64,000 bases of DNA from Nocardia sp. CY41 (GCF_009829325.1 NZ_VUOS01000031.1:1-64000); one strand, 5' to 3'; counted from the stretch's first letter, positions 24,536-33,135 are shown. Notes: generated by a model not told the origin, from the sequence alone. Made by a program: numbers and translations.

Positions 24536-26782
24536 ATGACCACCGCGACACAACCGCCGCCCTCCGGGCAGGTCGAACTCGTGATCGGTGGAATGACCTG
24601 CGCGTCGTGCGCCGCCCGCATCGAGAAGAAGCTCAACAAGCTCGACGGCGTCACCGCGACCGTGAACTACGCCACCGAGAAGGCCCGGGTCGAGGTCACC
24701 GGCGACGTCTCGCCGGACGACCTGATCGCCACCGTAGAGCAAGCGGGTTACACCGCGGCCCTGCCCGCTCCGCCGCAGCCACAGGAGAACGCCGCCGAGG
24801 AAGATCCCGCCGCCGCCCTGCGCACCCGCCTGCTGGTCTCGCTGGTGCTGTCGGTGCCGGTGATCGCCATGGCGATGATCCCGGCCTTGCAGTTCACCAA
24901 TTGGCAGTGGCTGTCGCTGACGCTGGCCGCGCCGGTGGTGGTGTGGGGTGCGCTGCCGTTCCACCGCGCGGCATGGACCAACCTGCGCCACGGCGCGTCG
25001 ACCATGGACACCCTGGTGTCGATGGGGACGCTGGCCGCCCTTGGCTGGTCGCTGTACGCGCTGTTCTGGGGCACCGCGGGCACGCCGGGCATGACGCATC
25101 CGTTCGAGTTCACCATCTCGCGGATGGACGGCACCGGCAGCATCTACCTCGAGGCCGCGGCGGGCGTCACCACGTTCATCCTGGCCGGGCGCTTCTTCGA
25201 GGCGCGGGCCAAGCGGCGCGCGGGCGCGGCGCTGCGAGCCCTGCTCGAGCTGGGGGCCAAGGAGGTCTCCGTCCTGCGCGACGGAACCGAGCAGCGTATT
25301 CCGGTGGAGCAGCTGAGGGTCGGCGACCGGTTCGTGGTGCGGCCCGGCGAGAAGATCGCCACCGACGGTGTCGTGACCGAAGGTTCCTCCGCCGTCGACG
25401 CTTCCATGCTCACCGGTGAATCGGTGCCGGTGGAGGTCGGCCCGGACGACGTGGTGGTCGGCGCCACCGTCAACGTCGGCGGACGGATCGTGGTGCGTGC
25501 CACCAGGATCGGTGCGGACACCCAGCTGGCGCAGATGGCGAAGCTGGTCGAAGACGCGCAGACCGGCAAGGCGCAGGCCCAGCGGCTGGCCGACCGGATC
25601 TCCGGGTTCTTCGTGCCGATCGTGATCGCGCTGTCGGTCGCGACGCTCGGATTCTGGCTCGGCACCGGCGGATCGGTGGCCGCGGCGTTCACCGCGGCGG
25701 TGGCGGTGCTGATCATCGCCTGCCCCTGCGCACTCGGACTGGCCACGCCGACCGCGCTGATGGTCGGCACGGGACGCGGCGCGCAGCTGGGCATCTTGAT
25801 CAAGGGCCCGGAGGTGCTGGAGTCCACCCGGCGGGTGGACACGATCGTGCTGGACAAGACCGGCACCGTCACCGCGGGCAAGATGAGCTTGCTCGAGGTG
25901 ATCCCCGCCGAGGGCGAGCAGGTCGAGCGGATCCTGGAACTGGCCGGAGCCCTGGAGGATTCCTCCGAACATCCGATCGCCCAGGCCGTCGCCAAAGGCG
26001 CCCGCGAGCGAGTGGGCGAGTTGAAGCCGGTCGAGGATTTCGCGAATGTCGAAGGCCTGGGCGTGCAGGGCACGGTGGACGGCCACGCGGTGATCGTCGG
26101 TCGCGCCCGGCTGCTCGCCGACTGGTCACAGCACCTCGACGAAGCCTTGACCGCGGCGATGCGCGCGGCCGAAGCCGAGGGCAAGACCGCCGTCGCGGTG
26201 GGCTGGGACGGCGCGGCGCGCGGCGTGCTCGTGGTGGCCGACGCGGTGAAACCCACCTCCGCCGAGGCGGTTTCCCAGCTGCGGGCCCTCGGACTCGCCC
26301 CGATCATGCTGACCGGCGACAACCGGGCCGCCGCGGAGGCGATCGCCGCGCAGGTCGGCATCGACGAGGTTATCGCGGAAGTGCTGCCGCAGGACAAGGT
26401 CGACATGGTCAAGCGGTTGCAGGCCGAGGGCAAAGTGGTCGCGATGGTGGGCGACGGCGTGAACGACGCCGCGGCGCTGGCGCAGGCCGACCTGGGCCTG
26501 GCCATGGGCACCGGCACCGACGTGGCGATCGAGGCGGGCGATCTCACTTTGGTGCGCGGCGATCTGCGGGCGGCCGCGGACGCGATCCGGCTGTCCCGCC
26601 GGACGCTCGCGACCATCAAGGGCAACTTGTTCTGGGCCTTCGCCTACAACGTGGCCGCGATCCCGCTGGCCATGGCGGGGCTGCTGAACCCGATGCTCGC
26701 GGGCGCCGCGATGGCCTTCTCCTCGGTCTTCGTGGTGAGCAACAGCCTGCGGCTGCGCGGTTTCCGCTCGACCGCGAACTGA
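24536..26782 (+). CDS. copA: Copper-exporting P1B-type ATPase
   Basis: 748 aa. One N-terminal HMA domain (GMTCASC, Cys22 and Cys25), then eight predicted membrane segments. Diagnostic motifs: TGES in the actuator domain, CPC (396-398) in segment 6 that carries Cu(I), DKTGT with phosphorylated Asp440, SEHP in the N-domain, and GDGVNDAAALAQADLGLAMG. YNVAAIPLAMAGLLNPMLAG in segment 7 with Asn and Met/Ser in segment 8 fit Cu(I) specificity. It pumps Cu(I) out at the cost of ATP and is the third gene of the operon behind the CsoR-like operator. A strong hairpin follows. Confidence 0.96.
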   Translation: MTTATQPPPSGQVELVIGGMTCASCAARIEKKLNKLDGVTATVNYATEKARVEVTGDVSPDDLIATVEQAGYTAALPAPPQPQENAAEEDPAAALRTRLLVSLVLSVPVIAMAMIPALQFTNWQWLSLTLAAPVVVWGALPFHRAAWTNLRHGASTMDTLVSMGTLAALGWSLYALFWGTAGTPGMTHPFEFTISRMDGTGSIYLEAAAGVTTFILAGRFFEARAKRRAGAALRALLELGAKEVSVLRDGTEQRIPVEQLRVGDRFVVRPGEKIATDGVVTEGSSAVDASMLTGESVPVEVGPDDVVVGATVNVGGRIVVRATRIGADTQLAQMAKLVEDAQTGKAQAQRLADRISGFFVPIVIALSVATLGFWLGTGGSVAAAFTAAVAVLIIACPCALGLATPTALMVGTGRGAQLGILIKGPEVLESTRRVDTIVLDKTGTVTAGKMSLLEVIPAEGEQVERILELAGALEDSSEHPIAQAVAKGARERVGELKPVEDFANVEGLGVQGTVDGHAVIVGRARLLADWSQHLDEALTAAMRAAEAEGKTAVAVGWDGAARGVLVVADAVKPTSAEAVSQLRALGLAPIMLTGDNRAAAEAIAAQVGIDEVIAEVLPQDKVDMVKRLQAEGKVVAMVGDGVNDAAALAQADLGLAMGTGTDVAIEAGDLTLVRGDLRAAADAIRLSRRTLATIKGNLFWAFAYNVAAIPLAMAGLLNPMLAGAAMAFSSVFVVSNSLRLRGFRSTAN

Positions 26783-26786
26783 ACAC

Positions 26787-26821
26787 CGGACGGGACGGCA
26801 CGCATAGTGTCGTCCCGTCCG
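26787..26821 (+). terminator. Terminator after copA (near-identical copy at 28416)
   Basis: Perfect 11-bp stem (26787-26797 with 26811-26821); CAC/GTG inside the loop can extend it. A second copy with only two differences over about 40 bp lies at 28416-28450 after the next operon. Confidence 0.85.
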
Positions 26822-26943
26822 CGCGCCGACGACTCGCCGATTGGCATTATCTTTACGATGCGGGGCATTTCCGCCACTGTCGGGCCTGTCGCTTGGGCAG
26901 CAATGATCGGTGGTGTTCGCCGAAACACGAACAAAGGAAACCC

Positions 26944-27339
26944 ATGATCGTCCGTTCCTTGAAAGAGACCATCGGCACCGAACGTGAAGTGCGGGGACCC
27001 ATGTGGACCAGCCGTCGCCTGGTGCTCGCCCAGGAGAAGGCCGGCTTCTCCTTGAACGACACCGTGGTCGACGCGGGCGCCGAGCTCGAGATGTGGTACG
27101 CCAACCACATCGAAGCCGTCTACGTGATCGAGGGTCGGGGCGAAGTGGTCGACGAGGAAACCGGGGAGACGCATCTCCTGGAGCCCGGTGTGCTCTACCT
27201 GGTCGACGCACACCAGCGGCACACCTTGCGCGCCCACACGCGGTTCCGGGCGGTCTGCGTGTTCGACCCGCCCCTCACCGGCCGCGAGGTCCACGACGAG
27301 AACGGCGCCTTCCCGCTGCTGACCGAGGAGGACCGGTGA
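26944..27339 (+). CDS. ectC: Ectoine synthase homologue, without ectA or ectB nearby
   Basis: 131 aa cupin. It begins MIVRSLKETIGTEREVRGPM and contains NHIEAVYVIEGRGEV and CVFDPPLTGREVHDENGAFP, all hallmarks of EctC. The metal ligands known from characterised EctC (Glu57, Tyr85, His93) are present at exactly these numbers. EctC closes N-gamma-acetyl-diaminobutyrate to the osmolyte ectoine. The genes for its usual partners ectA and ectB are absent from the window; instead it overlaps a threonine aldolase-like gene by 4 nt. It may use substrate made elsewhere, work with a distant ect cluster, or have a changed substrate. Confidence 0.92.
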   Translation: MIVRSLKETIGTEREVRGPMWTSRRLVLAQEKAGFSLNDTVVDAGAELEMWYANHIEAVYVIEGRGEVVDEETGETHLLEPGVLYLVDAHQRHTLRAHTRFRAVCVFDPPLTGREVHDENGAFPLLTEEDR

Positions 27340-28406
27340 GCGACAGCTCTCCCGAGCGCGACGACCACGGGGGCGAGCCACCGCGCGGATTCGCCAGCGA
27401 CAACAACGCCCCCGTACACCCGGACATCATGGCGGCGCTGGCCGCCGCCAACGTGGGCCATCAACCGGCCTACGGCGTGGACGTCCACACCGCCCGGCTG
27501 CGGGAGCTGATCAAACGCCATTTCGGCGAGCGCGCCGAGGTGTATCCGGTCTTCAACGGCAGCGGCGCGAACGTGGTCGGACTGCAGGCCATGTGCGACC
27601 GATGGAGCGCCGTGATCTGCCCGGAGTCCGCGCACATCAACCTGGACGAGTGCGGCGCACCCGAGAAGGTGGCCGGGCTGAAGCTGATCCCGGTCCCCAC
27701 CCCGGACGGCAAGCTGACCCCGGAACTGCTCGACCGGTACGCGCGGGGCTTCGGCGATGAGCATCATGCCCAGCCCAGAGTTGTCTCCCTCACCCAGAGC
27801 ACTGAACTCGGCACCCTCTACACGCCCGAGGAGATCGCGGCGATCGGCGCGATGGCGCGCGAGCGCGGCATGCTGCTGCACATCGACGGCGCCCGGCTGG
27901 CCAACGCGGCCGCCGCGCTCGACTTGCCGCCGCGTGCGTTCACCATCGATGCCGGGGTGGACGTGCTGTCGTTCGGCGGCACCAAGAACGGCCTCATGTT
28001 CGGCGAAGCGATCGTGGTGCTGGAGCCGGACGCGGTGCGCGGCGTGCCGTACCTGCGCAAGGCCGGGCTGCAACTGGCCTCCAAGATGCGGTACGTGTCG
28101 GCGCAATTCGTCGCGCTACTGGAGGGCGATCTGTGGCTGCGCAACGCCCGGCACGCCAACGCGATGGCGGCCCGGCTGGCCACGACCGTCGCCGGGGTAC
28201 CCGGGGTAGAGATCGTCCGGCCGGTCCAGGCCAATGCCGTCTTCGCCACGCTGCCCAGGGAAGTCACCGAGCGATTGCAGAAGCGGTTCCGCTTTCATAT
28301 CTGGGATGAGCGCACCGGCGAGGTCCGCTGGATGTGCTCGTTCGACACCACCGAGGCCGATGTGGACGCCTTCGCGGCGGCAATCGACCAGGAAATGGCC
28401 GCCTAG
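27336..28406 (+). CDS. Low-specificity L-threonine aldolase-like PLP enzyme
   Basis: 356 aa. The GTG start overlaps the ectC stop (GTGA), so the two are coupled. Fold type I signature residues are clear: FASDNNAPVHPDIMAALAAA, GHQPAYGVD, the PLP lysine in FGGTKNGLM (about residue 219), and IDGARLANAAAALD with the Asp that holds the pyridine nitrogen. Family members cleave L-threonine to glycine and acetaldehyde or act on other beta-hydroxy amino acids. The link to EctC is unexplained; it may make or break a diaminobutyrate-related or hydroxylated amino acid. The terminator at 28416 follows. Confidence 0.88.
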   Translation: MSDSSPERDDHGGEPPRGFASDNNAPVHPDIMAALAAANVGHQPAYGVDVHTARLRELIKRHFGERAEVYPVFNGSGANVVGLQAMCDRWSAVICPESAHINLDECGAPEKVAGLKLIPVPTPDGKLTPELLDRYARGFGDEHHAQPRVVSLTQSTELGTLYTPEEIAAIGAMARERGMLLHIDGARLANAAAALDLPPRAFTIDAGVDVLSFGGTKNGLMFGEAIVVLEPDAVRGVPYLRKAGLQLASKMRYVSAQFVALLEGDLWLRNARHANAMAARLATTVAGVPGVEIVRPVQANAVFATLPREVTERLQKRFRFHIWDERTGEVRWMCSFDTTEADVDAFAAAIDQEMAA

Positions 28407-28415
28407 GAGAAACAC

Positions 28416-28450
28416 CGGACGGGACGGCACACGTAGTGTCGTCCCGTCCG
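28416..28450 (+). terminator. Terminator after the ectC operon (near-identical copy of 26787)
   Basis: Perfect 11-bp stem (28416-28426 with 28440-28450), starting 9 bp after the stop codon. Its sequence and loop length match the hairpin at 26787-26821 except for two loop bases. Confidence 0.85.
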
Positions 28451-28471
28451 GGCATCCGCCAGGAGGTCTCC

Positions 28472-28555
28472 ATGTCGGTAAGCACCGAAGGCGCGGCAGC
28501 CGGATGTCTCGCCGCGCGCTTGCTCGCCGCCGCTGCCCGAGCCCTACGCTCGTAG
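28472..28555 (+). CDS. Possible 27-residue peptide with a strong RBS
   Basis: ATG at 28472 is preceded by AGGAGG at 28461-28466, ideal spacing. The product MSVSTEGAAAGCLAARLLAA(AARALRS) has a short soluble start, one Cys, and an Ala/Leu-rich amphipathic stretch. It begins 21 bp after the terminator of the ectC operon, so it would need its own promoter or read-through. No family recognised. The RBS is the main support. Confidence 0.35.
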   Translation: MSVSTEGAAAGCLAARLLAAAARALRS

Positions 28556-28637
28556 CACAGCGGATTCGGGCAATGCATGCGCATAACGCCATGGGCGAGC
28601 ATACCCCTGGCACACCGAATCACAAACGGAAAATGGC

Positions 28638-28982
28638 TCAGCCGCGCAGGGTAGTGACCGTGACCAGCGAAGGCTGGAGGAACGACCCGTAGACCTCGAT
28701 CGACACTCCGCCGGTCGGGGATTCGCCTGCCCACCGGGCGTGCTCGGTGATCCCCTCGCCGAGCATTGCTTTCGCGCCGGGCGACCAAGCGACGGCCACT
28801 TGACTCAACGCCGGGCCGAGATTCAGGTTCGCGATCGCCGCGGATTCATTGTTGTCGAAGTAGACCTCCGTGCCGCCGGGGAAAGGGTTCACCGCCACGG
28901 CGGACGCGCTCGCCCCGCCGAACGCGGCGGCGGACCCGCCTGCCACAAGCGCTACCAAGACCGTCATGACCCGTTGACGCAT
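28638..28982 (-). CDS. Small secreted protein of unknown function
   Basis: 114 aa from the ATG at 28982 (AAAGGAAA upstream), preferred to a start 12 codons earlier because the signal peptide MRQRVMTVLVALVAGGSAAA then begins correctly. Cleavage is likely near ASASA-V. The mature part, about 88 residues (VNPFPGGTEVYFDNNESAAI onward, VTVTTLRG at the end), has no cysteines and no known domain. Possibly a beta-sandwich secreted factor, as often seen in Nocardia; function unknown. Confidence 0.75.
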   Translation of the reverse strand: MRQRVMTVLVALVAGGSAAAFGGASASAVAVNPFPGGTEVYFDNNESAAIANLNLGPALSQVAVAWSPGAKAMLGEGITEHARWAGESPTGGVSIEVYGSFLQPSLVTVTTLRG

Positions 28983-29087
28983 CCGAATTTCCTTTTCGTG
29001 TAAGCACACCGGCCGCACGGCCGGTCATGTCACCTTTGCCGAGCGAACCTCGTTCGGCAATTCGATGTGGCACTGATCACAAGCAGC

Positions 29088-29951
29088 CTACGGCGTGTTG
29101 CCGACAGCCGTGAAGGCATTCACGTTATCGGCGGCCCATTCAGCGAAACTCCTTGCACGGCCGAGTATTTCGACTACGTCGGCGGTCACGATCGCGTTGT
29201 GTCCGGCCCGCACATATGCCTGCCCCGCCAGTGCGCCGTCGACGAATTCGGCGGACATTCCGGACGCGAGCATATGTGCTCGCGCTTCGGTTTCGGGAAT
29301 ATCGGTCACTTCCACCGGGTGGCCGGTGACTGTCGCCAAAGTCGCGGCCAGATCATGCGTGGTGAGCAATTCCGGTCCGGTGAGGTGGTAGATCCGGCCC
29401 GCGTGATCGGCGGAAATCAACGCCTCGACGGCGGCTCCGGCGACATCACGGGGATCGACGACGCCTTGGGCGGCGTCGCCGGTCATATTCGGCACCGGCT
29501 GTCCGGCGCGGATCGCGGCGGCCCAGCTCAGTGTGTTGGAGGCGAAGGAGCTGGGGCGCAGAATGGTCCAGTCGACGCCGCTCTCGCGCGCGGCCTGCTC
29601 ACCGGGCAGATGCCAGGTGCCGACGCGGCCGAGACCGGTGTCGCCGGTGCCGATGGCGGACAGTTTGACGATGCGGCCGACTCCGGCGTCCCGTGCCGTG
29701 GTGATCAGCGCACGGTCGAGCTCCACGTACTCCGGGCCCAGCACGCCGACGATGAACGCGGCCTCCGCACCGGCCATCGCCTTCGCCATGGACGCGAGGT
29801 CGGTGTAATCGCCACGCACCACTTCGACGCCTGCGGGGACGCGGGCCCGGTCCGGGTTGCGGGTGACGGCGCGGATTGCGGTCCCGCGCTCGCTCAGCTG
29901 CCGGACGATTTCACTGCCGATGGTGCCGGTCGCACCGGTGATCACGATCAT
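29088..29951 (-). CDS. NmrA-like NAD(P)-binding protein
   Basis: 287 aa. Rossmann fold with the NAD(P) motif ITGATGTIGSEIVRQL (about 4-19), RNPDRAR after beta2 (NADP preference), and the NmrA-type core GVDWTILRPSSFASN (about 121-135) without a clear catalytic YxxxK. Members act as quinone or nucleotide-sugar reductases or as redox sensors. The ATG at 29951 gives the family's standard start; a GTG 9 nt upstream is possible. It is divergent from an AraC-type regulator, the probable controller, across an 85-bp gap. Confidence 0.88.
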   Translation of the reverse strand: MIVITGATGTIGSEIVRQLSERGTAIRAVTRNPDRARVPAGVEVVRGDYTDLASMAKAMAGAEAAFIVGVLGPEYVELDRALITTARDAGVGRIVKLSAIGTGDTGLGRVGTWHLPGEQAARESGVDWTILRPSSFASNTLSWAAAIRAGQPVPNMTGDAAQGVVDPRDVAGAAVEALISADHAGRIYHLTGPELLTTHDLAATLATVTGHPVEVTDIPETEARAHMLASGMSAEFVDGALAGQAYVRAGHNAIVTADVVEILGRARSFAEWAADNVNAFTAVGNTP

Positions 29952-30036
29952 GCGAATCACCGTGCCGGACGTTCGCGCAGGTCTCTAGGAAATTCCGGCA
30001 CACCTGACGGGCGCCGGGCTGCCTACAGTAGAAGCG

Positions 30037-30864
30037 GTGACCACCCTGTTGCTCCCGGCCGTCGTGACCGCCGAGTCGGTCGAGACGTCCGAGGCCGCGC
30101 CGGAGTCGCTGCGGCCGTGGCTGGCCGAACTCGGCCGCATACCGACCGTGCTCGACCTGTCCGAGCCGTTCGCGCACGTGCCGCAGACCGCCACCACGAT
30201 CGTGCTGCGCACCGAGCACGCCGATATCGAGGACCGCCGTGTCGCGCTCGTCGTCGGGCCGCAGACCAAGGCGAGCTACTCGCGGGCGAGCAAACCCGCG
30301 GGCTGTGTCCGCTTGCGGCTGGCCCCGGGTACGGTCCCCGCGCTGCTCGGCGTTCCGGCGGCCGAGCTCACCGATCGCGTGCTGCTGCTGGACGATCTAC
30401 CCGGCCCGGTCGCGCAGCTGGCCGCCGAGCTGATCGAACTCGACCACGACGAGGTCGTGCCGTACCTGGAGAACGAACTGCCGCGCCGCATCCCCGACGA
30501 TCCGGCCCGGCGCGCCCACCGCCGGCTCCTCACCACCGCCGTAGCCGCCATCGCCGCCGACCACCCGCTCTCCGTCACCGAGTTGGCGGCGCGCCTCTCG
30601 GTCAGCGAACGCCAACTCCGCAATCTGTTCACCAATGGCATCGGCGTCTCCCCCAAACACTTCGCACGCATCAATCGAGTCCGCCAGGTCCTGTCCCGAA
30701 CCGACGGCACACCGCTGGCCGATATCGCCACCGGCACGGGCTATTACGATCAGTCCCACATGACAGCCGATTTCCGCAGCCTGATGGGCGTCCCGCCCAC
30801 CTCATACCTCCGAGGTGAGGTCCCGGCCCCTTCCCCATGCCGCGCACTCACCCGTCGCCGCTGA
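30037..30864 (+). CDS. AraC-family regulator
   Basis: 275 aa with a GTG start. Residues 1-160 form an AraC ligand/N-terminal domain of the DUF6597-like kind (LGRIPTVLDLSEPFAHVPQT, VGPQTKASYSR). The C-terminal HTH_18 domain (about 165-262) is clear: LSVTELAARLSVSERQLRNL, FTNGIGVSPKHFARINRVRQ, then IATGTGYYDQSHMTADFRSL and PTSYLR, the second helix-turn-helix and signature. It probably activates the divergent NmrA-like gene. Confidence 0.88.
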   Translation: MTTLLLPAVVTAESVETSEAAPESLRPWLAELGRIPTVLDLSEPFAHVPQTATTIVLRTEHADIEDRRVALVVGPQTKASYSRASKPAGCVRLRLAPGTVPALLGVPAAELTDRVLLLDDLPGPVAQLAAELIELDHDEVVPYLENELPRRIPDDPARRAHRRLLTTAVAAIAADHPLSVTELAARLSVSERQLRNLFTNGIGVSPKHFARINRVRQVLSRTDGTPLADIATGTGYYDQSHMTADFRSLMGVPPTSYLRGEVPAPSPCRALTRRR

Positions 30865-30933
30865 CCGGGGCACCATCGGTTTCGTTTCCGTCGAAATGTT
30901 TCACAACGTCAGCTGACCGACCGGGGCGCGCGC

Positions 30934-31176
30934 TTACCCACTACCGCTGACTCTGCGTGCGGCACGCTCGCAATACAGCCGTTCGCAGGGGAGGCGGGGT
31001 AAGCCCTCTGCGCCGTCCGGGAGGATTTCGACCGCGTCGGGGTAATGGGCGTGCCGCCATTCGCGCGCGAATGTCATAGCCGCCGTGACGCATGCGGCGA
31101 AATCCATTCGCAGACCGTGCAGGAATACGCTCACGTGGACGTCGTCCGATGGATTCGTACAGGAATCGCCGCACAT
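30934..31176 (-). CDS. Small unknown protein, third gene of a coupled set
   Basis: 80 aa. The ATG overlaps the preceding stop (TGATG, sharing one base), so translation is coupled. Sequence: MCGDSCTNPSDDVHVSVFLH near the start, FAACVTAAMTFAREWRHAHY in the middle, and CERLYCERAARRVSGSG at the end; five cysteines. No domain recognised. The rising content of Cys/Arg at the end could suggest a metal-binding or nucleic-acid-contacting tail, but this is weak. Confidence 0.6.
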   Translation of the reverse strand: MCGDSCTNPSDDVHVSVFLHGLRMDFAACVTAAMTFAREWRHAHYPDAVEILPDGAEGLPRLPCERLYCERAARRVSGSG

Positions 31177-31451
31177 CAGGCACCTGATCCCGGTGTGGGC
31201 GTCATGCGATCACTTACTTTTCCAGCGACGTTCGATTCGATGCGGCGGAAGTACCGGTAATCCTCGCGGCTGACGATCACCGCCGCGACGCGCGTCGCGC
31301 ATGATGAGTAGTCGCAGTCGTAGTGCAACGCGAGCGCCTTCCTGGCGTTAGCGGGACTGGATACCGCCCACTGCGGATTGTCGTGCGCCAGCCGGGACCG
31401 CAACCCCTCGACGCGGAGGAACCACCGAGCGCGAGAGAGATCATCCGACAT
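31176..31451 (-). CDS. Small unknown protein, second gene of a coupled set
   Basis: 91 aa. The ATG at 31451 lies inside the end of the previous gene (11-bp overlap) with GGGAAA before it. MSDDLSRARWFLRVEGLRSR leads a helical first half; ALALHYDCDYSSCATRVAAV carries a CxxxxC pair. I recall no described function. Gene order and coupling suggest it works with the 162-aa protein upstream and the 80-aa protein downstream. Confidence 0.65.
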   Translation of the reverse strand: MSDDLSRARWFLRVEGLRSRLAHDNPQWAVSSPANARKALALHYDCDYSSCATRVAAVIVSREDYRYFRRIESNVAGKVSDRMTPTPGSGA

Positions 31452-31929
31452 GGGATTTTCCCGCACTGCGCCGAGTACGCGGCATCTGATCCGCCCATGC
31501 CCGAACGGCCTCGACCACCGAGTGACCCGATGGGCGAAAGGTACTGCGCGGGGGCACGATCCAATGCCGGATCGCACCCACGGCAGCGGTGGGCGAAGGC
31601 AGCGCGATCGTCGCTCCGGACCGCGCGACCACCACGTCCAGCCGGAACAACTCGGCGAACAACCGCACGTCATCGGGCAGATCAGGCTGCGTGAGAAAGG
31701 TCCACCGCCCCGAACGCGGATGCCCCACGATCGGCCCGAGTGCGACACCTCCGCTCTGCAGGTGCGCTTTCACCGCCTGCCCGAGACGAATGGGCATCGT
31801 CATCGCCCACACCGATCCCGCGCGCATGACGATTCGCCCGAGTTCCGGCGGATCGACCACAGCGGGGAGGCCGCACTCCCGCCGGTAGAACAGGCACCGC
31901 GACAACGGTGTATCTCCATGCGTTTCCAT
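31441..31929 (-). CDS. Unknown protein of 162 aa, first gene of a coupled set divergent from an XRE gene
   Basis: Start ATG at 31929 with AGGGGAA upstream; longer frames lack an RBS and have odd composition. Conserved-looking blocks: CGLPAVVDPPELGRIVMRAG, VWAMTMPIRLGQAVKAHL, LGPIVGHPRSGRWTFLTQPD, LPDDVRLFAELFRLDVVV, IALPSPTAAVGAIRHWIVPP. Similar short proteins in Nocardia are sometimes annotated as RNA polymerase beta subunit, which I think is a carried-over error. The PSPTAAVG...WIVPP region recalls proteins that occlude or bind a nucleotide, but no motif is firm. It lies about 280 bp from the divergent XRE-DUF397 pair. Confidence 0.7.
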   Translation of the reverse strand: METHGDTPLSRCLFYRRECGLPAVVDPPELGRIVMRAGSVWAMTMPIRLGQAVKAHLQSGGVALGPIVGHPRSGRWTFLTQPDLPDDVRLFAELFRLDVVVARSGATIALPSPTAAVGAIRHWIVPPRSTFRPSGHSVVEAVRAWADQMPRTRRSAGKSHVG

Positions 31930-32208
31930 CTGTTCCCCTCTCGCAACAGAAAGACGGTTGACGAGCGCCCGGTTCCGCCGACCCACGAAAGCAGCCGACC
32001 CTCCACAGCACGCGCGCAGCACAGCAGTCCCCCGCCACGCATGGGTGATCCAATGAGTGATTCGCGAAAACCGTCTCGTTTTCCCAGGTGACCACCCATA
32101 CTTGCTGTTCGGTGGCACCCGTGACGCCGCAGCAGCGTCATCCACAGCTCGGGGGTGGGGCCACCCACCAAAGCAGTGCTTGCCATCTACCAGAAGGGGA
32201 CAGCAGCA

Positions 32209-33135
32209 GTGGTCAAGCCGCTCACCAGGGGGAATTCGCAGCGCAACACCGTTTCGTCGTCATCCATGGCACGAACTCCGGGCGTACCACATCGGCAACT
32301 GGGCCGCGTCTTACGTGCGATGCGCCTGGAGTCCGGCCTGTCGATCCTGATGGCCGCGAAGGCGATCAGTCGGGGGTCTGGCACATTGCAACGGCTCGAG
32401 ACGGGCAACGCGAACAAGATCTCCGATTCCGACATCGACAACCTGTGTCGGCTCTATCGACAGCCTGAGCGGGCAAGTGAGCTGAAAGCGCTCGCTGCTC
32501 AGCGAATGGAGCCGAGTTGGTGGGACGAGTACACCGACCAGGTTGCACCTAGTTTCGGGGTGTATCTCGGCTTGGAGTCAGCGGCCGAATCGGTGACCAT
32601 CTACCGGCCGGATATCGTGTCCGGCTTGTTCCAGACACGCGAGTACGCCGAGGCATTGGACCGGGTGTACTTCGTTGATGATTTGCCCGAAGAGCGCGAG
32701 CGGCGTCTTCGCGTACGACGGGAACGCCAGAACCTCATACTGCGCACAGTCTCTCCCCTCCACGTCGACCTCGTCATCGATCAAGGAGTTCTGCGGCGAG
32801 TAGTCCACGGTCCCAGAGTGATGGCGAGACAGTGCCGCCACCTCGCAGACTTGCCGCCGAACGTATCGGTGAGAGTGCTGCCCGACACGGCAGGTTACCC
32901 AGTGGGTACGACGGCCGGGCCGTTCACGATCCTTGATTTCGGTACCAGCAGCGATGGCAAGGCGCTCGAGCCGCCTGTCGTGTACATCGAGAGTTACGCG
33001 GGCAGTATTCATCTCGAAAGGCCGGACAGCGTGCGCCGTTATCGCAACGCCTTCCAAAAGATTCAGCGAGTAGCGTTGGGCCGGACCGAAAGCAAGCGCC
33101 TGCTACGGCAGGTGGCAAAGGAGTACGCGCCATGA
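32209..33135 (+). CDS. XRE-family regulator with DUF5753 (WhiJ-like)
   Basis: 308 aa from the GTG at 32209, which has AGAAGGGGA 8 nt upstream. HTH at about 34-90 (HRQLGRVLRAMRLESGLSIL, then SGTLQRLETGNANKISDSDI). The DUF5753 domain follows (about 115-300) with WDEYTDQVAPSFGVYLGLES, YRPDIVSGLFQTREYAEAL and HVDLVIDQGVLRR. Such proteins, including WhiJ and BldB-system partners, are paired with a DUF397 protein and control development or antibiotic production in Streptomyces. An ATG at 32266 would give the usual family length but has no RBS. Coupled by ATGA to the DUF397 gene. Confidence 0.88.
   Translation: MVKPLTRGNSQRNTVSSSSMARTPGVPHRQLGRVLRAMRLESGLSILMAAKAISRGSGTLQRLETGNANKISDSDIDNLCRLYRQPERASELKALAAQRMEPSWWDEYTDQVAPSFGVYLGLESAAESVTIYRPDIVSGLFQTREYAEALDRVYFVDDLPEERERRLRVRRERQNLILRTVSPLHVDLVIDQGVLRRVVHGPRVMARQCRHLADLPPNVSVRVLPDTAGYPVGTTAGPFTILDFGTSSDGKALEPPVVYIESYAGSIHLERPDSVRRYRNAFQKIQRVALGRTESKRLLRQVAKEYAP

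Noticed and set aside
26944..27339. Complete ectoine biosynthesis cluster
   Set aside because: No ectA, ectB or ectD-like gene is seen on either strand within the window; only ectC is present.
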